A DNA stretch of 64,000 nt, taken from assembly GCA_023053575.1 (NCBI GenBank), contig JAKZAP010000003.1, positions 534,561 to 598,560 of the forward strand. Reading direction: 5' to 3'. Under the pieces are notes generated by a model. The model saw only the letters and a list, made by a program, of their open reading frames with translations. It made no database searches and was not told the origin of the DNA. This DNA comes from Branchinecta lynchi. Taxonomy: Eukaryota; Arthropoda; Branchiopoda; Anostraca; Branchinectidae. The translations under genes and the position numbers were made by a program. The number at the start of each line of letters is the position of its first letter. The stretch's first letter is position 1. Of the stretch, positions 1-11,199 are shown in pieces.

Positions 1-665
1 AGACAGACAGAGAGACAGTAAGTCAGTCAGTCAGGACAGACAGACAGACAGACAGTCAGTCAGACAGACAGTCAATTACAACAAAATCAAAATATCAGCT
101 AAGACAGACAGTAAGTCGGTCAGTCATGATATACAGACAGTCAGACAGACAGACAGGCAGTCAGTCAGGACAGACAGACAGTCAGTCAAGACAGACAGAC
201 AGTCAGTCAAGACAGACAGACAGTCAGTCAAGACAGACAGACAGTCAGTCAAGACAGACAGACAGTCTTTCAGTCAAGACAGACAGATAGACAGTCAGTC
301 TAGACGGACAGACAGTCAGTTGACTGACTGTCTAACAGACAGACAGCCAGTCAAGACAGATAGACAGTCAGTCAAAACAGACATATAGACAGACAGACAG
401 ACAGTCAGTCAAGACAGACAGACAGTCAATTACAGCAAAATCAAGGTATCAGTTAAGACAGACAGAGAGACAGTAAGTCAGTCAGTCAGGACAGACAGAC
501 AGACAGACAGTCAGTCAAGACAGACAGGCAGTCAGTCAAGACAGACAGGCAGTTAGTCAAGACAGTCAGACAGTCAGTCAAGACAGACAGGCAGTCAGTC
601 AAGACAGACAGGCAGTCAGTCAAGACAGACAGACAGTCAAGACAGATAGACAGTCAGTCAAAACA
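1..665. repeat. GACA/GTCA tandem satellite
   Basis: Nearly pure array of GACA and GTCA tetranucleotides, organised as a roughly 17-bp unit (AGACAGACAGTCAGTCA). A higher-order structure is visible: a non-repeat spacer (CAATTACAACAAAATCAA at about 72-90) recurs at about 427-445, followed by the same GAGAGACAGTAAGTCAGTC context. The array ends abruptly where LINE coding sequence begins. Confidence 0.95.
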
Positions 666-670
666 GACCT

Positions 671-2770
671 TCATCTGTTTTTGATTCATCAAGTGATTTT
701 TTAGCGATTAGAATCCAGAATGTTGTTGTTGTCAACGTATACTTGCCCACGAATTATCGTGATGACCGATCTGAGAGACTTTTCGCCATTAGTGCCGCAC
801 GCTTATCTAAATGTTTGGTAAAGGTAAAAGAGCAGGGTTTGTGCTGTATCGTAACTGGTGACTTCAATTGTGACCTAACCGACCCGCCTAATTCTCTTGG
901 TGATTCTGTTCGTCCAAATATCATTTTCGGTCTGCTTGATGATGACTATGTGGTTGCGCCGAAGAATAAGAGCTTTACTTACGTCCACAGTTCGGGTAGC
1001 ACATCTAACTTGGATCATGTTAGTCATACGAAATCGGTAACCATTGCGGAAGTTGTTGTTAGTGATTCTAATTTTACGTCAGATCATTTTCCTTTGGTTT
1101 TTGGTGCTCGGTTTAGCGATGTCGGTCCGTCTTCTAACCCGTCTGCTAAAAAGCGATCTGTTTTTTATATTAGTGATTGGGACAGGGCGTCGTCAGATCT
1201 CTTTCAGAATGCGTGTAACGATATTCTGGCGAAAATTCGCGTACCGTTTGATTTATTAATGCCGAGTTCAAGAAAGAATATGCGGGATTCTCGAATTCGG
1301 CTGAATGTTTATTGTAGTGAACTTACTCATGCCCTATCTCTTGCAGAAAAATCGTCAGTACCCATTAGGCGAGTAAAATCTGAAACTGAAGAGCCCGGTT
1401 GGTCAGCTAATAGTAGTTTGCGCAATGCTTGTTATTCTGCTAAGTTTTGGCTTTCAGTTTGGATTGAAGCGGATAGACCGCGCGATGGGTGGCTGAGAAA
1501 ACTGTACATTTATTCTAAACGTCAGTTTGCAAAGCAGCTCTCTCTGCATCGGAGTTCGATTATTTCGTCTTGTTCGGAAGAGGTTCGATCGCGGCCTAAC
1601 AAGCTGTGGTCCAGTCTTGTGAAAGATGCGCCAAGTCAAACACCGTCTCTTATACCGCTTTCTTCATGGATTGAGCACTATAAAAAAGAATTCTCTGCTC
1701 CGGACCCACATCTTCAAGATAGTTATAAAGCGAAACTCCAAGATTTCTTTGAACATGCATCTAGTCCGATACTGGTTATTACAAAGAGTCTGATTATTTC
1801 TGCAATTGGGAAACTGAAGAAAAAAAGGTCTAAAGGATATGATGGGATTTCTGCACAGCATCTGTCGTTGTGTGGGGTATTGTTTATTGAACATTTGGTC
1901 CTCCTTTACCAAATGATATTTAATTTGGGTATAGTGCCTGATTCTTTTTCAATTGGATGTCTGACTCCTATCCCTAAGAAAAATAAACCCCCATCTGAGT
2001 GTTCTTCTTTTCGCCCAATAACGGTTGCAACTGTTTTTTGTAAAATTTTTGAGAATTTGATAATTGATGAGCTGCGGAATAAGTGTACAGTTCAGGCCCA
2101 TCAGTTTGGTTTTCAGCCTCGCCTTGGGTGTGGTCATGCGCTTTCTGCTTTAGTATCAGCTTTAGTGGATGCAGAAGAACGTGGAGAAAGTATCGCGTTA
2201 GCCGCTCATGATGTAAGGCGCGCGTTTGATTCGCTTCTCCATGAGGAGATTATACTGGATATGGGTTTGGCCGGTGTTGACCCTTGCATCCTAGCCCCGC
2301 TGGCTGACATGTACGAAAATCTTAAAGCGGAACTTAGGCTACCTTTACCAGTTAATGAGTGTGATAGCCCGTTGCATAATTTTGCCGTTTCTCCCGGTGG
2401 TAATCCCCTTCTCCCGGTGAAAAAGGGGGTAAGGCAAGGTGCCATTTCGTCACCGACGGTATTTAATAATAGTATTGTAAAGCCGCAATCCAAGTCACTT
2501 ATGACTTGCATTATGCGTGGTCTTGATTTGTCTTTGATTGGTTATGCGGACGATGTGCTTAACCTGAGCCGTTTGTTGCGAGGGCTAGAAGATAATTTTG
2601 TCGAATTACAACAAGAATATGCTCACATTGGACTTCAGTTTAACGCTGAAAAATCTGAAGTACTACTGTTTAACTCGAAAGCCGATACTGGTCGAAGCAT
2701 CACACTTGGTGCTTCTATTGTTGAGCTTGCGGATAGTATCGTATATCTGGGCCTTCCTATTGGACGGTGA
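671..2770 (+). pseudogene. LINE ORF2 fragment: endonuclease and reverse transcriptase
   Basis: Open from 671, with no genuine start codon because the 5' part is lost. The C-terminal half of an APE-type endonuclease comes first, shown by VVVVNVYLPTNYRDD, GDFNCD, SNLDHV and SDHFP. RT follows, with LTPIPKKNK, FRPITV, HQFGFQPRLGCGHA, AAHDVRRAFDS, VRQGAISSP and the catalytic GYADDV. The frame is broken by TGA at 2768-2770, after which the same frame stays coding-like (TRRLLLSHFQKRASF) to a TAG near 2893. The LINE C-terminus then resumes in another frame at about 2890-3089 (FLLRLPPWTSNRYVSRRYGV). Few lesions over 2.4 kb imply a fairly young but inactive copy. Confidence 0.9.
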
Positions 2771-3240
2771 ATACTTGAGACGCGGCGGTTACTACTTTCT
2801 CACTTCCAGAAGAGGGCTTCGTTTACTTATAGCCGGATAGTGGCAAATAAGCGGAAATTTGACCGTCGTCTGTTGGCCCGTTTTTTTTACGGCTACAGAT
2901 AGACTGAAATTGCGCTCAGTCTACTACAAATATGCAAAGTTTCTGTTGCGTTTACCACCATGGACAAGTAACAGATATGTTTCGCGTCGGTACGGCGTTA
3001 CGAATCCGGAAGAAGCAATCGTAGCGCAGATCACTCGTTATAATCTGTCAGTTGAGTCCCACCCCTGGGCCATGATTCTGCAACAGTAGTTGGTATATGC
3101 TGTTGGTTGTTGTGTTCGTTCTTTTTTGTTGTTGTCAGAGGAATTAGTGTTTTCCATTTCTTCTTTTTTGCTTTGTCTTTTGTTGTGCTCCATCTGTTTT
3201 TTTTAATTGATGGGTAATAAATGCATTCATTCATTCATTC
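671..3240 (+). mobile_element. 5'-truncated non-LTR retrotransposon (LINE)
   Basis: The element begins inside an endonuclease domain directly against the satellite and runs through reverse transcriptase and a C-terminal region. It ends after TAATAAATG in a short (CATT)n tail at 3222-3240. A 5' truncation and a 3' microsatellite tail are typical of target-primed retrotransposition. No target duplication could be recognised because the 5' flank is repetitive. The EN-RT order and the tail suggest a CR1/Jockey-like clade, but this is inference. Confidence 0.9.
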
Positions 3241-3517
3241 ACCTCCAGAGGCGCTTCAGGCGTCCAACTACAGTCTCAAGTTCGAATTTCTCAAAGCGAC
3301 AGCGGCGTTTCTCTGCTACGACATGGGGCGATAAAACCTCAATCCAGTCCGGTAAAGTAGTAAAAAATTTCGCCGTTAAAAAGGTCATAAAATTAAAACA
3401 AACCAGGGAAATATTTTGATACGAGAGAGAGGTAAACCAAGAGTTTCTTACTTGTTCGAAAGAGCTACAGACCCTTCCAGAAGTTTCTTACTTTATTAAA
3501 TTTTCAGCAAACTTCTC
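3241..3517. other. unassigned spacer
   Basis: No coding, RNA or repeat structure recognised between the end of the first LINE and the next endonuclease fragment. Confidence 0.5.
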
Positions 3518-3968
3518 TTAGGTAATCAACGACTCCTCACAAACAATTCGGGAGAACTTAGCTGCTTTTGCTGTTTTATTCTTCTTTGAAATCTGGAGTA
3601 CTGAAAGACGTAATGAAACAGAAAATGAGATAGCACTATGGGCGGTCACAGGAAAGTCATCTACTATTAGGACGGTTGTTCGGAAATCACGGTTACTTAG
3701 AACGTGGTTAAGATTACTCGTGCTCCCCGACCAATGACTGAAATCTTGGGATTTAGGCATGAGTTAAAAAGTCGGAAACCAAAACAGTAATAAGTTCTTC
3801 ATGATCTAGTGGATTGCAATTTAGATCACCTATGACACAAATATTATTAAGTGAAGTAATGCGAGAAGCAGGAAAATATTCTAGCGATTTATCATCGTCA
3901 TAATTTGTGGGGAAATAGTAGCGGAAATTGACGGAAAATCTTAAGCGAAGACAGAGTATTGTATTCAA
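3518..3968 (-). pseudogene. LINE endonuclease fragment, opposite strand
   Basis: Two overlapping frames, 3968-3753 then 3760-3518, carry the same endonuclease landmarks as the LINE at 671: a YYFPTNYDDD motif matching VYLPTNYRDD, then GDLNCNP, then SGSTSNLNHV. The order is correct for the - strand, and the frame changes once near 3755. This is a decayed relative of the same LINE family. A duplicated GTATTCAA motif lies at its 5' edge (3960-3977). Confidence 0.75.
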
Positions 3969-4129
3969 GTATTCAAGTATTTATTTACGTACTAAAATTA
4001 TATAACACTGGACAACTTACACTAGTATTTGTTTCAGATCGTTTTCATCTGTTGTTGTAATGTCTTTTGCAAATATTTGACACGTCTTTTACTTATTTTT
4101 CCTAACTGTCTTCGACGGCCTCTTTTAGC

Positions 4130-4575
4130 GTTAAAGCACAACTCCTAGTAGGGATGATATTTTCAAGAGGAAATGGCTCAGAAACATCCTTTTTCGGATG
4201 TACTCCCTGTGAAGTCAACGATTTGCTTGTTAACGCTTATCGACCTTGTCCAGCCTTTCACTCTCCGACTCAGCGGCTGGACGCAAAGTATTTGAAAACC
4301 GAACTTGCCGTTTTTTAAAATGTGGGTAGGCCAAGCAAGTCCAAAGCAGAAGATACACCCGATTACCTACTATGTTTTCCTAAATGAAAAACAGCGCTTC
4401 GAAGCGTCTCATGTCATTCTGTGTTGCGTTGTCTGGCAAAGCTTGGCCTTGTCCAAAAACGTGCTAAAGCGTCGATGGTACAAAATGAAACAATGGCAAA
4501 AGATGGGGGTTTCAAAGAAACGACATAATAAGCAAGAGGGGTCCTTTAAGCTATTTGGTTGAATAAAGTTGATTG
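4130..4575 (+). repeat. dispersed repeat family F, copy 1
   Basis: Similar over about 430 bp to 16855-17300. Shared landmarks are AGCACAACTC, CCAGCC..CTCTCCGAC..CGGCTGG.CGCAAA, TTTGAAAAC.GAAC and GGTCCTTTAAG. In copy 2 one frame reads KLCVMCRAKVGTSEKALKLRRH, and the corresponding part here is ILCCVVWQSLALSKNVLKRR. This could be the remnant of a BED/C2H2-like finger of a transposon, but that is weakly supported. The 85-aa frame at 4305-4562 is not accepted as a gene. Confidence 0.6.
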
Positions 4576-5570
4576 ATTTGATTGAAAAGTAACAGGACTG
4601 GCAGACAACTAGCCAATTCCTGAACTTTTTGTCGCTCCAGTCTAACCTTAATCTTTTTCAGATGACTCCCTCACCTTTGTCATCGAGAATCCTACTGTCG
4701 TTTCCGACAAGACGGACGGGCAACCATCTCCGGAAAATGTTCAGCTGAGATCCGCCGAGCAGTCGTTTTTTCAGGAACCCGGTGGAAGTAGGACCGGAAA
4801 TAAGCTCAGACGTGTTGATGTGGAGTCTTATTGTTATTTTCTTCGTTTTTTGCCAGTGCTTCATTGATTTATATGATGTACAAATTCAAATCGCGGGTGC
4901 TAAATTCCTTCCAAGTGACCTTGGCCAATAGTGCTGCCCCCCTTCAGACAGCGTAGTCAGAAATGTTTCAGTTTTTTGTATGTTTGTACATTAAAAGAGA
5001 GTCGTAGTGTCTAAATTTAGCCTAGGTTTTTGCGGATATGTTGCGTCACTGCTAGTAAGCGTATTGTGATAGAATGGTCTAGATCTATTTTAAGCCGCTT
5101 TTACACCGACGCGTTGCTGCGATGCCTCGCGCATGCGTTTATCTTGCGTTGCGGATCGTACCTTTCACACCTGTGCGAGAATCTCTCACGGTGGATGGAT
5201 ATTTACGTTTTCCTTTATCGGTTTCTTGAGCGGAATTTTTGTTTATTTCATCATTACACAGTTTTCTTCATCGTTCGTAGGTTTTTTTCTTGTTTTCCAT
5301 CCTTTTTTTCACTGAAAAGTTTGATGCGCACGCGTCGACGCACCGCAAGAATAGAACTTGGTTCTATTCTTCCGTTGCATTTTAAACCGCTTTCTCATTG
5401 ACATTGTTTGAAGGAAAACTGGAGAAAACATACTAGTGATAAAGAAAAACTCAATAATGATGAAAGACCGAAAATTCAGCAGAAGAAACCGAAAAAAGAA
5501 GATGTAAGTACGCATCCAGCGTGAAAAGTTCTAGCCCAGGTGTGAAAGCTACGCTACGCAACCTGTAGGG
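4576..5570. other. unassigned region
   Basis: No recognised gene or repeat. Open frames up to 123 aa (5030-5401) have low-complexity F/S/R-rich composition and no family signature. Confidence 0.4.
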
Positions 5571-5572
5571 GA

Positions 5573-6465
5573 GAGCGGGGTACCATGAACCATATTTGTG
5601 TTTTGATTTTTTTCCAGGCGAACCAAAGGAGCTTTCAGCATCGTTTTCACTTCAGAATGCAGCTTTAGAAAACTTGGTCAGCTGGTTCATCCTACCCCAC
5701 CCCATGAACCACCCTCGGGGCACGATGAACCGGTGTGATTGATCTTCTTTTACTGTGTAGTTTTTTAGTATAATATGAAGATAAAAACTACTAAAACGTA
5801 GAAAGTTTATAAAATACCAACTATATCTTATCCAAGTGAAAACCTCCCAAGGTTAACTCCAAAAACAATCCTCCCTGCTTGGTGGGATGTCCCACCAACA
5901 GGGACTGGCTTTGGGAGGCGAAACACGAACCGGATTTTCAAAATGAATCGCGTCTCATCGGTAGAAACACTTTCCTTGTTATCCAAATGCTTCAGAACTC
6001 CAGTTCAAGGTCTTTGGGATGCATTTTGACGTCAGTTACTTGCGCTTTGTCCTTCTTGTCCTTTGCTAAAGATCCCGTAGCCTTTTTCGTAGTCAGGCGC
6101 GGACTGACCTCTTTTTCCTTGTGCTTCTGAATGTTTCGAAAGAGGGCTAGACGAACGAGCTGTTCCTCGTACTTTTGCTTCTTCAATTTCTAGGATGCCT
6201 TCTTCATCACATTTGCAGGAGTCAAGCCTTTAATAGTTTTCCTTGCGGGATTTACCATCATTAATCAGCAGATATTGATACGATTTAATTTTGTCCAACC
6301 GTTCAAATAGATTCAGATACTTAATAGTAGTAAGTAAAGTAGTAAGTAATCAAGTATGCAGTAAGGAAACAAGATGATTGGCCCTTCACGATCCATAACG
6401 GGTACGGTGAACCACTGGTTCATTCTACCCCATGGCAAGTGGTTCATCGATCCCCGATGGCATAA
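5573..6465 (-). mobile_element. possible pogo-like DNA transposon remnant
   Basis: The left end GAGCGGGGTACCATGAACC (5573-5591) is matched in inverted form by TGGTTCATTCTACCCC (6416-6431) and again by GGTTCATCGATCCCC near 6450. Internal CCCATGAACC and GGTTCATCCTACCCC motifs occur near 5684-5712. A - strand frame at 6186-5992 is charged and helical (KKQKYEEQLVRLALFRNIQK), resembling the lysine-rich tail of pogo/jerky transposases. No DDE domain is visible, so this would be a non-autonomous or badly decayed copy. Confidence 0.45.
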
Positions 6466-6923
6466 GAATTGCTAAGAAATGGCTAACTAAACAAGAAATG
6501 GCTAACTTCACCTGGAATTTGGCCCAAACAGAAAGTTAGGAAAAAATTATTGTTTTTTCTGAGGTCGGTTCAAGGTTCGATATCGGAATTAAAATTCGTG
6601 CAGAGCTCAGGTCTGAAGTTTATTTTCTCGCTGGTCAAGCAATTTGCACGAATCAGGCAAAAATGTATTTGAACTGGAGTTTAATTGTCATGTTAATTAC
6701 AGATTTGGTTCGGGGCAGATACACATGCCCAATCCATGTCTGTTTTTGTTTCTCTCAATGTTTCACTCTCTGCCACAGTTGGGGAGAAAGAGACATCAAA
6801 GTTAAACTTGGCGGAAGGCTGTTATACCTCCTTGAGCACTGGCTCCACCTCCGGTTCATTAGAGATAGACCCGACACTATGCGGGGGTAGCGGTGTGAAA
6901 ATCATATCAGTTGACCTTATACT
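6466..6923. other. unassigned region
   Basis: No recognised feature. Two overlapping + frames of about 75 aa (6663-6960) show no family motifs and are probably chance. Confidence 0.4.
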
Positions 6924-7580
6924 CAGGGTTGCCAAAGTAACACTTTTGGTGTTATTTTGACACTTAGTGAAGTCTGTGAAACTTTCCACACTTTCAGGCC
7001 AAATTGTGGCACTTCTTGCTAAAATGACACTTTTATGAAACTTTCTGAGGATTAGTAATACAATTTTATAGAAACATATATTTCTGTTAGCGACTAAGCT
7101 GTATGGGTGACTGCAAGCCTTGTCCAGAACTCTAGTTGAAGGGTTGCGTCGGTTATTTTTGACACTGATTGCTCAGAATAATTATTAAACATGATTGAAG
7201 TAAATTTTTTGATAGTTTGATCTCTTATCTGAACTAAAGGTTGTATTTGTTTTCCTTGGATTATATGCCGGGTTTGTGTGGGCAAAGACTTTACTCTAAG
7301 ATCCATTCTCCTGTCATGAGCGACAACGGCGTTTTCGCTGTAAGCACCGATTTTTGAGCTTTTTGGTAGGGGGGTGGATCAGTATCCACTTTTAAACGGA
7401 AATTGGATAAAGATTTACACAAATTTTTCACATCGCTCCCGTCCCCCTGTGTATTTCTATGGTGGGAAACATCTTGAAAGTGACACTTTTTGTGAAACTT
7501 CCTGAATTTGCAAATGACACCGTATGGCACTTTTTAGCTGAAAAAGTAACCCTCTCGGCCAAAAATATTTGGCAACCCTA
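6924..7580. mobile_element. hAT-type MITE with 8-bp target duplication
   Basis: The left end is CAGGGTTGCCAAAGT at 6924. The right end TTTGGCAACCCTA at 7568-7580 is its inverted partner. The flanking octamers are CTTATACT (6916-6923) and CTTCTACT (7581-7588), matching at 7 of 8 positions. An 8-bp duplication and a CAGGGTTGCCA terminus are characteristic of hAT elements. Subterminal TGACACTTTT-TGAAACTT motifs occur near both ends. No transposase coding sequence is present. Confidence 0.85.
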
Positions 7581-7585
7581 CTTCT

Positions 7586-7625
7586 ACTACGCTGATGGTG
7601 GGTTTACTACGCTGATGGTGGGTTT
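7586..7625. repeat. 20-bp unit repeated twice
   Basis: ACTACGCTGATGGTGGGTTT occurs at 7586-7605 and 7606-7625, overlapping the right target duplication of the hAT MITE and abutting the next foldback element. Confidence 0.9.
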
Positions 7626-7627
7626 TA

Positions 7628-7812
7628 AACTGCGTAAAATCCGAACGTATTTTAAGCATGTTTCGAGCTGAAAACATTTCTAGCAATACGAACGTCGAGA
7701 AACCGGTCCGTTTTGTATCTAAATAAGTCCGTATTGCTAGAAATCTTTTCAAGTTCAAAACGTGCGTAAAACACGCTCGGATTTCAAAATACGCTCAGAT
7801 TTTACGCAGTGT
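7628..7812. mobile_element. short foldback MITE
   Basis: Almost perfectly palindromic. CTGCGTAAAATCCGAACG (7630) pairs with the inverse ending in GATTTTACGCAG at 7809. GAAAACATTTCTAGCAATACG (about 7669) pairs with CGTATTGCTAGAAATCTTTT (about 7731). Arms of about 80 bp surround a loop of about 35 bp. No coding capacity. Confidence 0.85.
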
Positions 7813-8027
7813 GTAAATGGACCATGAGCTGTAGACCTTTTGTGGTTCTAAAGCTAATGATGAATTATAACATGGGATTGGATTATAGAAGGAATAACGC
7901 TTGGATAATTCGGAGAAAGAGGTAAGGTCAGGACAATCGTGATGCGAGATTATGCCTTCTCAACTTCATGGAATTAGAATGTCCCCGTGTAGGTAAGTAA
8001 GGTTTGGACTTTGGGGGAAGGCAGACT

Positions 8028-8245
8028 TCGACCGTGTTCTACCCTCCAACAAATAGTAAATATAAGTTACTATTTCCGTTCCAACCTCACCAAAAGTTAC
8101 TACGCTGACCGTTCCAACCTTCTCGAAATAGTAACTAAAGTAACTATTTGCTTACCATGCTCGGGAGCGTATTAACTATGGATGAATGAATGCGCCCGTG
8201 ACATGATATTCTGCTGGAAAATAGAAAAGAACTATCCGAGAGGAA
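8028..8245 (+). mobile_element. family D TIR element, 3'-truncated
   Basis: Begins with CCGTGTTCTACCCT and continues through GTTACTATTTCCGTTCCAAC, GTTACTACGCTGACC, TACCATGCTCGGGAGCGT and CTGCTGGAAAATAGAAAA, collinear with the complete copy at 19646-19936. The right end is missing. Confidence 0.85.
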
Positions 8246-9004
8246 TTTTATGAGGGGCGTATCATCGGCGGAAGTTTACGAATGAAGCTAATTATCAGAT
8301 ATTCTTTTTGGTGAACAGTATTACCTCCAAGTCTGGGATATGCAAGTTGATAGACTCTGGAAATCTGTCAGACGCGATTATTGTCTGTATCAGGAACTGT
8401 ACAAATAATCAAGTTTTAATCCGGAAGAAAAGTCTGGAGGGAAGCCAAATCTGGAACGTGTAGCCTGGCTTTTTAGAAGAAAGGTACCAGGCCAAGGAAG
8501 AAAGCACTAACAACAAAGTTACTAATCTCATTATACATGTGTAAGTGGGTATTTTTGAATAAATACACTTCCAAACCATTTTACCGTGAAAATACCATTT
8601 CTAGTAAGAGCTGGGCTTTAAGGTGTAAGCACTACTTACATCGTAGAATGCTACGCATTTTGCTGTCCGGAATAATTTGTGTTTAAGTTTTGTTGACAGC
8701 TGTTTTCACACTTACACCACTTTTAAATTCTAAAGTTGTTCTCTTTTATCTGAGGTTGGTACATGTTTTACGGGCTGCTTCCGCTGCTCCTGTAGTCCTG
8801 GTTTATCAGAAGACCTTGAAAACGTCAGGAGACCTTACTTTTTTCTAGGGCTGCTGCTGCACTGATTTATTTATGAGTCTCTTGATAATTCACTATTTGA
8901 CAGGATTTCCACCTGATTTGCTTATACTGCTGTCTTTTATTTAGTCGAACCCTGGTCAAGCCTGACTTAGAGGCTTGAGTTCGTCACAAGTTATGCTGTA
9001 CTTT
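8246..9004. other. unassigned region
   Basis: No gene, RNA or repeat recognised. The sequence has no long open frame. Confidence 0.4.
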
Positions 9005-11165
9005 ATATCATATGGGCCATGGAACTGGCAGTTCTTACAGAAATCAAACCAAATGCAAATGAGCTACGATTTTGGGATCTGACATCAGTGACTACCAGAA
9101 ACTTCTATGCAGCTTGTCTGTGCCAGGTCTGTGCTGGCTCCCATTCTGGTAGTAATAGAAATAGCTCACAGCAATTTCATCATACCTGCTTCTTGTCCAG
9201 TAGTCTCACAGAATTATGCACTCAGAAGCTAGGGAGCCAGTAAGTGATACCCAAAATTACAGTAAGCTAGTCACAGTAGAAGTATGCTCATGTGAACGTC
9301 TGCTAACAATGAAGGATCGCCGAAGAAAAAACTAAAACCCAAACCAGGAATTTCTTACTATGAATACTTGTAATTGCCACTCACACCCTGCTCACACCTT
9401 TGTCACTTTTTGAATATTTGCTAATTCATGGCTGAAAGTGACTCAACTGACACTTAAGCCTTAGCCTCGTTTTTATAATGTGAATAAATGTGAAAAGTTT
9501 GCCACGAGGAATGCTCCTTGAATGGAGAAGATGGCAGTCCGAACCTGCAGATGCCTTCAAAAGAGGAAGGACCTTTTTAATAAAGTCCAAATGAAAGAAA
9601 GCTAGTAGAATTTCTACTTCTAGTTTGTGCCAGTTTAGCCCTGAAATAGAAGGATCTTAGCTGACATCAAGTTTTTTGTTTTTCTTTTCCATTTCACTCT
9701 TTATATGCAAGTAACAAAGCCAATGTGGTGGAACAGTTATAAAGTGTTCAAATAAGCCTACCTCTACTGTATATAATTGGTCTTGTGTTCTGGTAGTGTC
9801 TACATGGAATATATAACTCACATAATAGTTTGGATGAGAGCTAGGATGCCGGGATTTTCACTGACATAGAGAAAATAACATGGGACAAAATAAACTATGA
9901 GAGATAAGGTATTGGTAGCGACAACTATTGGGTTGAAAATGACCAGCTCACGGGCACAAACGACCATGGGCAAGGGTTCCGGCAGTTCCAAAAGTATTTG
10001 TTTTTAATTCACAAACCCATCTCAGTGCATACTAGGAAACTGGGAGTGAATATTTTTAATTCAGGAAACCTAATTCCCGTGGGCTAGATTTGGGGTAGTG
10101 AAAACAAATTTAAATTACAAACTCACAGACGCATGTCAATATGAGCCTCGTTTTTCTTGCACGCTGCAGGTCCGCTTCTCGGCCACTTCCGGACTGATTC
10201 TTTCTACTGCAGTGCTTCCGAGGAAGACGGCAGCGCTTCTCGAGAATCGCGGACTTGCTCACCGACCAAGTCCGTGCTTCCCTGCAAGATGCTGCAGCGC
10301 TGCCGCTTCAACCAAGAAGAAAGTGAATCCAAAATCGCATATTGTGCAAAAGCAAAGATGTGCTGCAGCAGCAATGCGGCAGCGCTATTGCAACAAAAAC
10401 GAGGCTATGGTCTTCCAATACAGTAGCAAATATTATCAGCGCATGGAACCCAACTTCTATGGGCTAGGGTTCCGGTAGTGCATGACTATACTTATTAATA
10501 CTTCTTACCCCATGAGTTGATACTATGTGCTGTCTGACTCCTAAGTCCATATTAACATGTCTCTGTGAGTTCGTTTTGTGTATGCACTATCGGAGCCCTA
10601 GCACATGGGAGTTGGGTTCCATGTATACAAAAATACTCACTTCCGGACTCCTGGTCTGGACTGACATGAGTCCCTGAGCTAAAAATTTAATTTTTTTTGC
10701 ATTAAAGGAACCCTAGCCCATATCCATCTGTGTCTGTGAGCTGGTCATTTTCAACCAAATAGTTGTTGCTACCTGTACCTTAGCTCTCAGTGGATATTTC
10801 GCCATGTTATTTTCTCGTCAGTTAGTGAAAATCCTGGCATCCTAGATCTCATCAAAACTATTTTGTGAGTTCTACATCCCATGTAGAAACTACGAGAACA
10901 CAAGCTCCAATTATATAGCTTCCGGTATCACCTACCGGCTCTCTAGCTTCTGAGTACATATTTCTGTGAGACTAACGGACAAGTAGCTGGTGCGATGAAG
11001 TTTCTGTGAGCTATTTCATTTACTACCGGAACAGGAGCTAGCACATACAAGTTTCCATTAGTCAATAACGTCAGATCCCGGAATCGGAGCTCTTATGGTC
11101 TGGTCTCCATGAGAATCAGCAGTTCCATATCCCGTAGGACATAAAGTACGCCTTCCGGTTCTCTA
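9005..11165. repeat. 2.2-kb imperfect palindrome (foldback element)
   Basis: The left arm pairs with the right arm over most of its length. Examples are GGGATCTGACATCAGTGACTA (9076) with the complement of TAGTCAATAACGTCAGATCCC (about 11056), AGTCTCACAGAATTATGCAC (about 9200) with the right arm near 10980, and GGTTGAAAATGACCAGCTCA (about 9931) with TGAGCTGGTCATTTTCAACC (about 10737). Identity looks like 75-85 percent by eye. The left arm carries about 500 bp (9258-9762) with no partner, so it was inserted later or lost from the right arm. Inside the right arm a smaller palindrome pairs 10442-10490 with 10580-10626. Confidence 0.85.
10143..10408. mobile_element. small TIR element nested at the palindrome centre
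   Basis: AGCCTCGTTTTTCTTGCA at the left and TGCAACAAAAACGAGGCT at the right are near-perfect inverted repeats. The interior is GC-rich with CTGCAGC/GCTGCAG motifs. A solitary AGCCTCGTTTTTATAA occurs at about 9465, inside the unpaired left-arm segment. Confidence 0.75.
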
Positions 11166-11199
11166 GACAGTGCCTTATTGTGAGCAACCGTATTGAGAC

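Noticed and set aside
5879..6130. Coding + frame of 83 aa
   Set aside because: The opposite strand of the same stretch looks more transposase-like, and this frame is probably its shadow.
10157..10478. Overlapping 89- and 126-codon + frames with several Cys
   Set aside because: They lie inside the small GC-rich TIR element at the centre of the large palindrome and have no recognisable motif.
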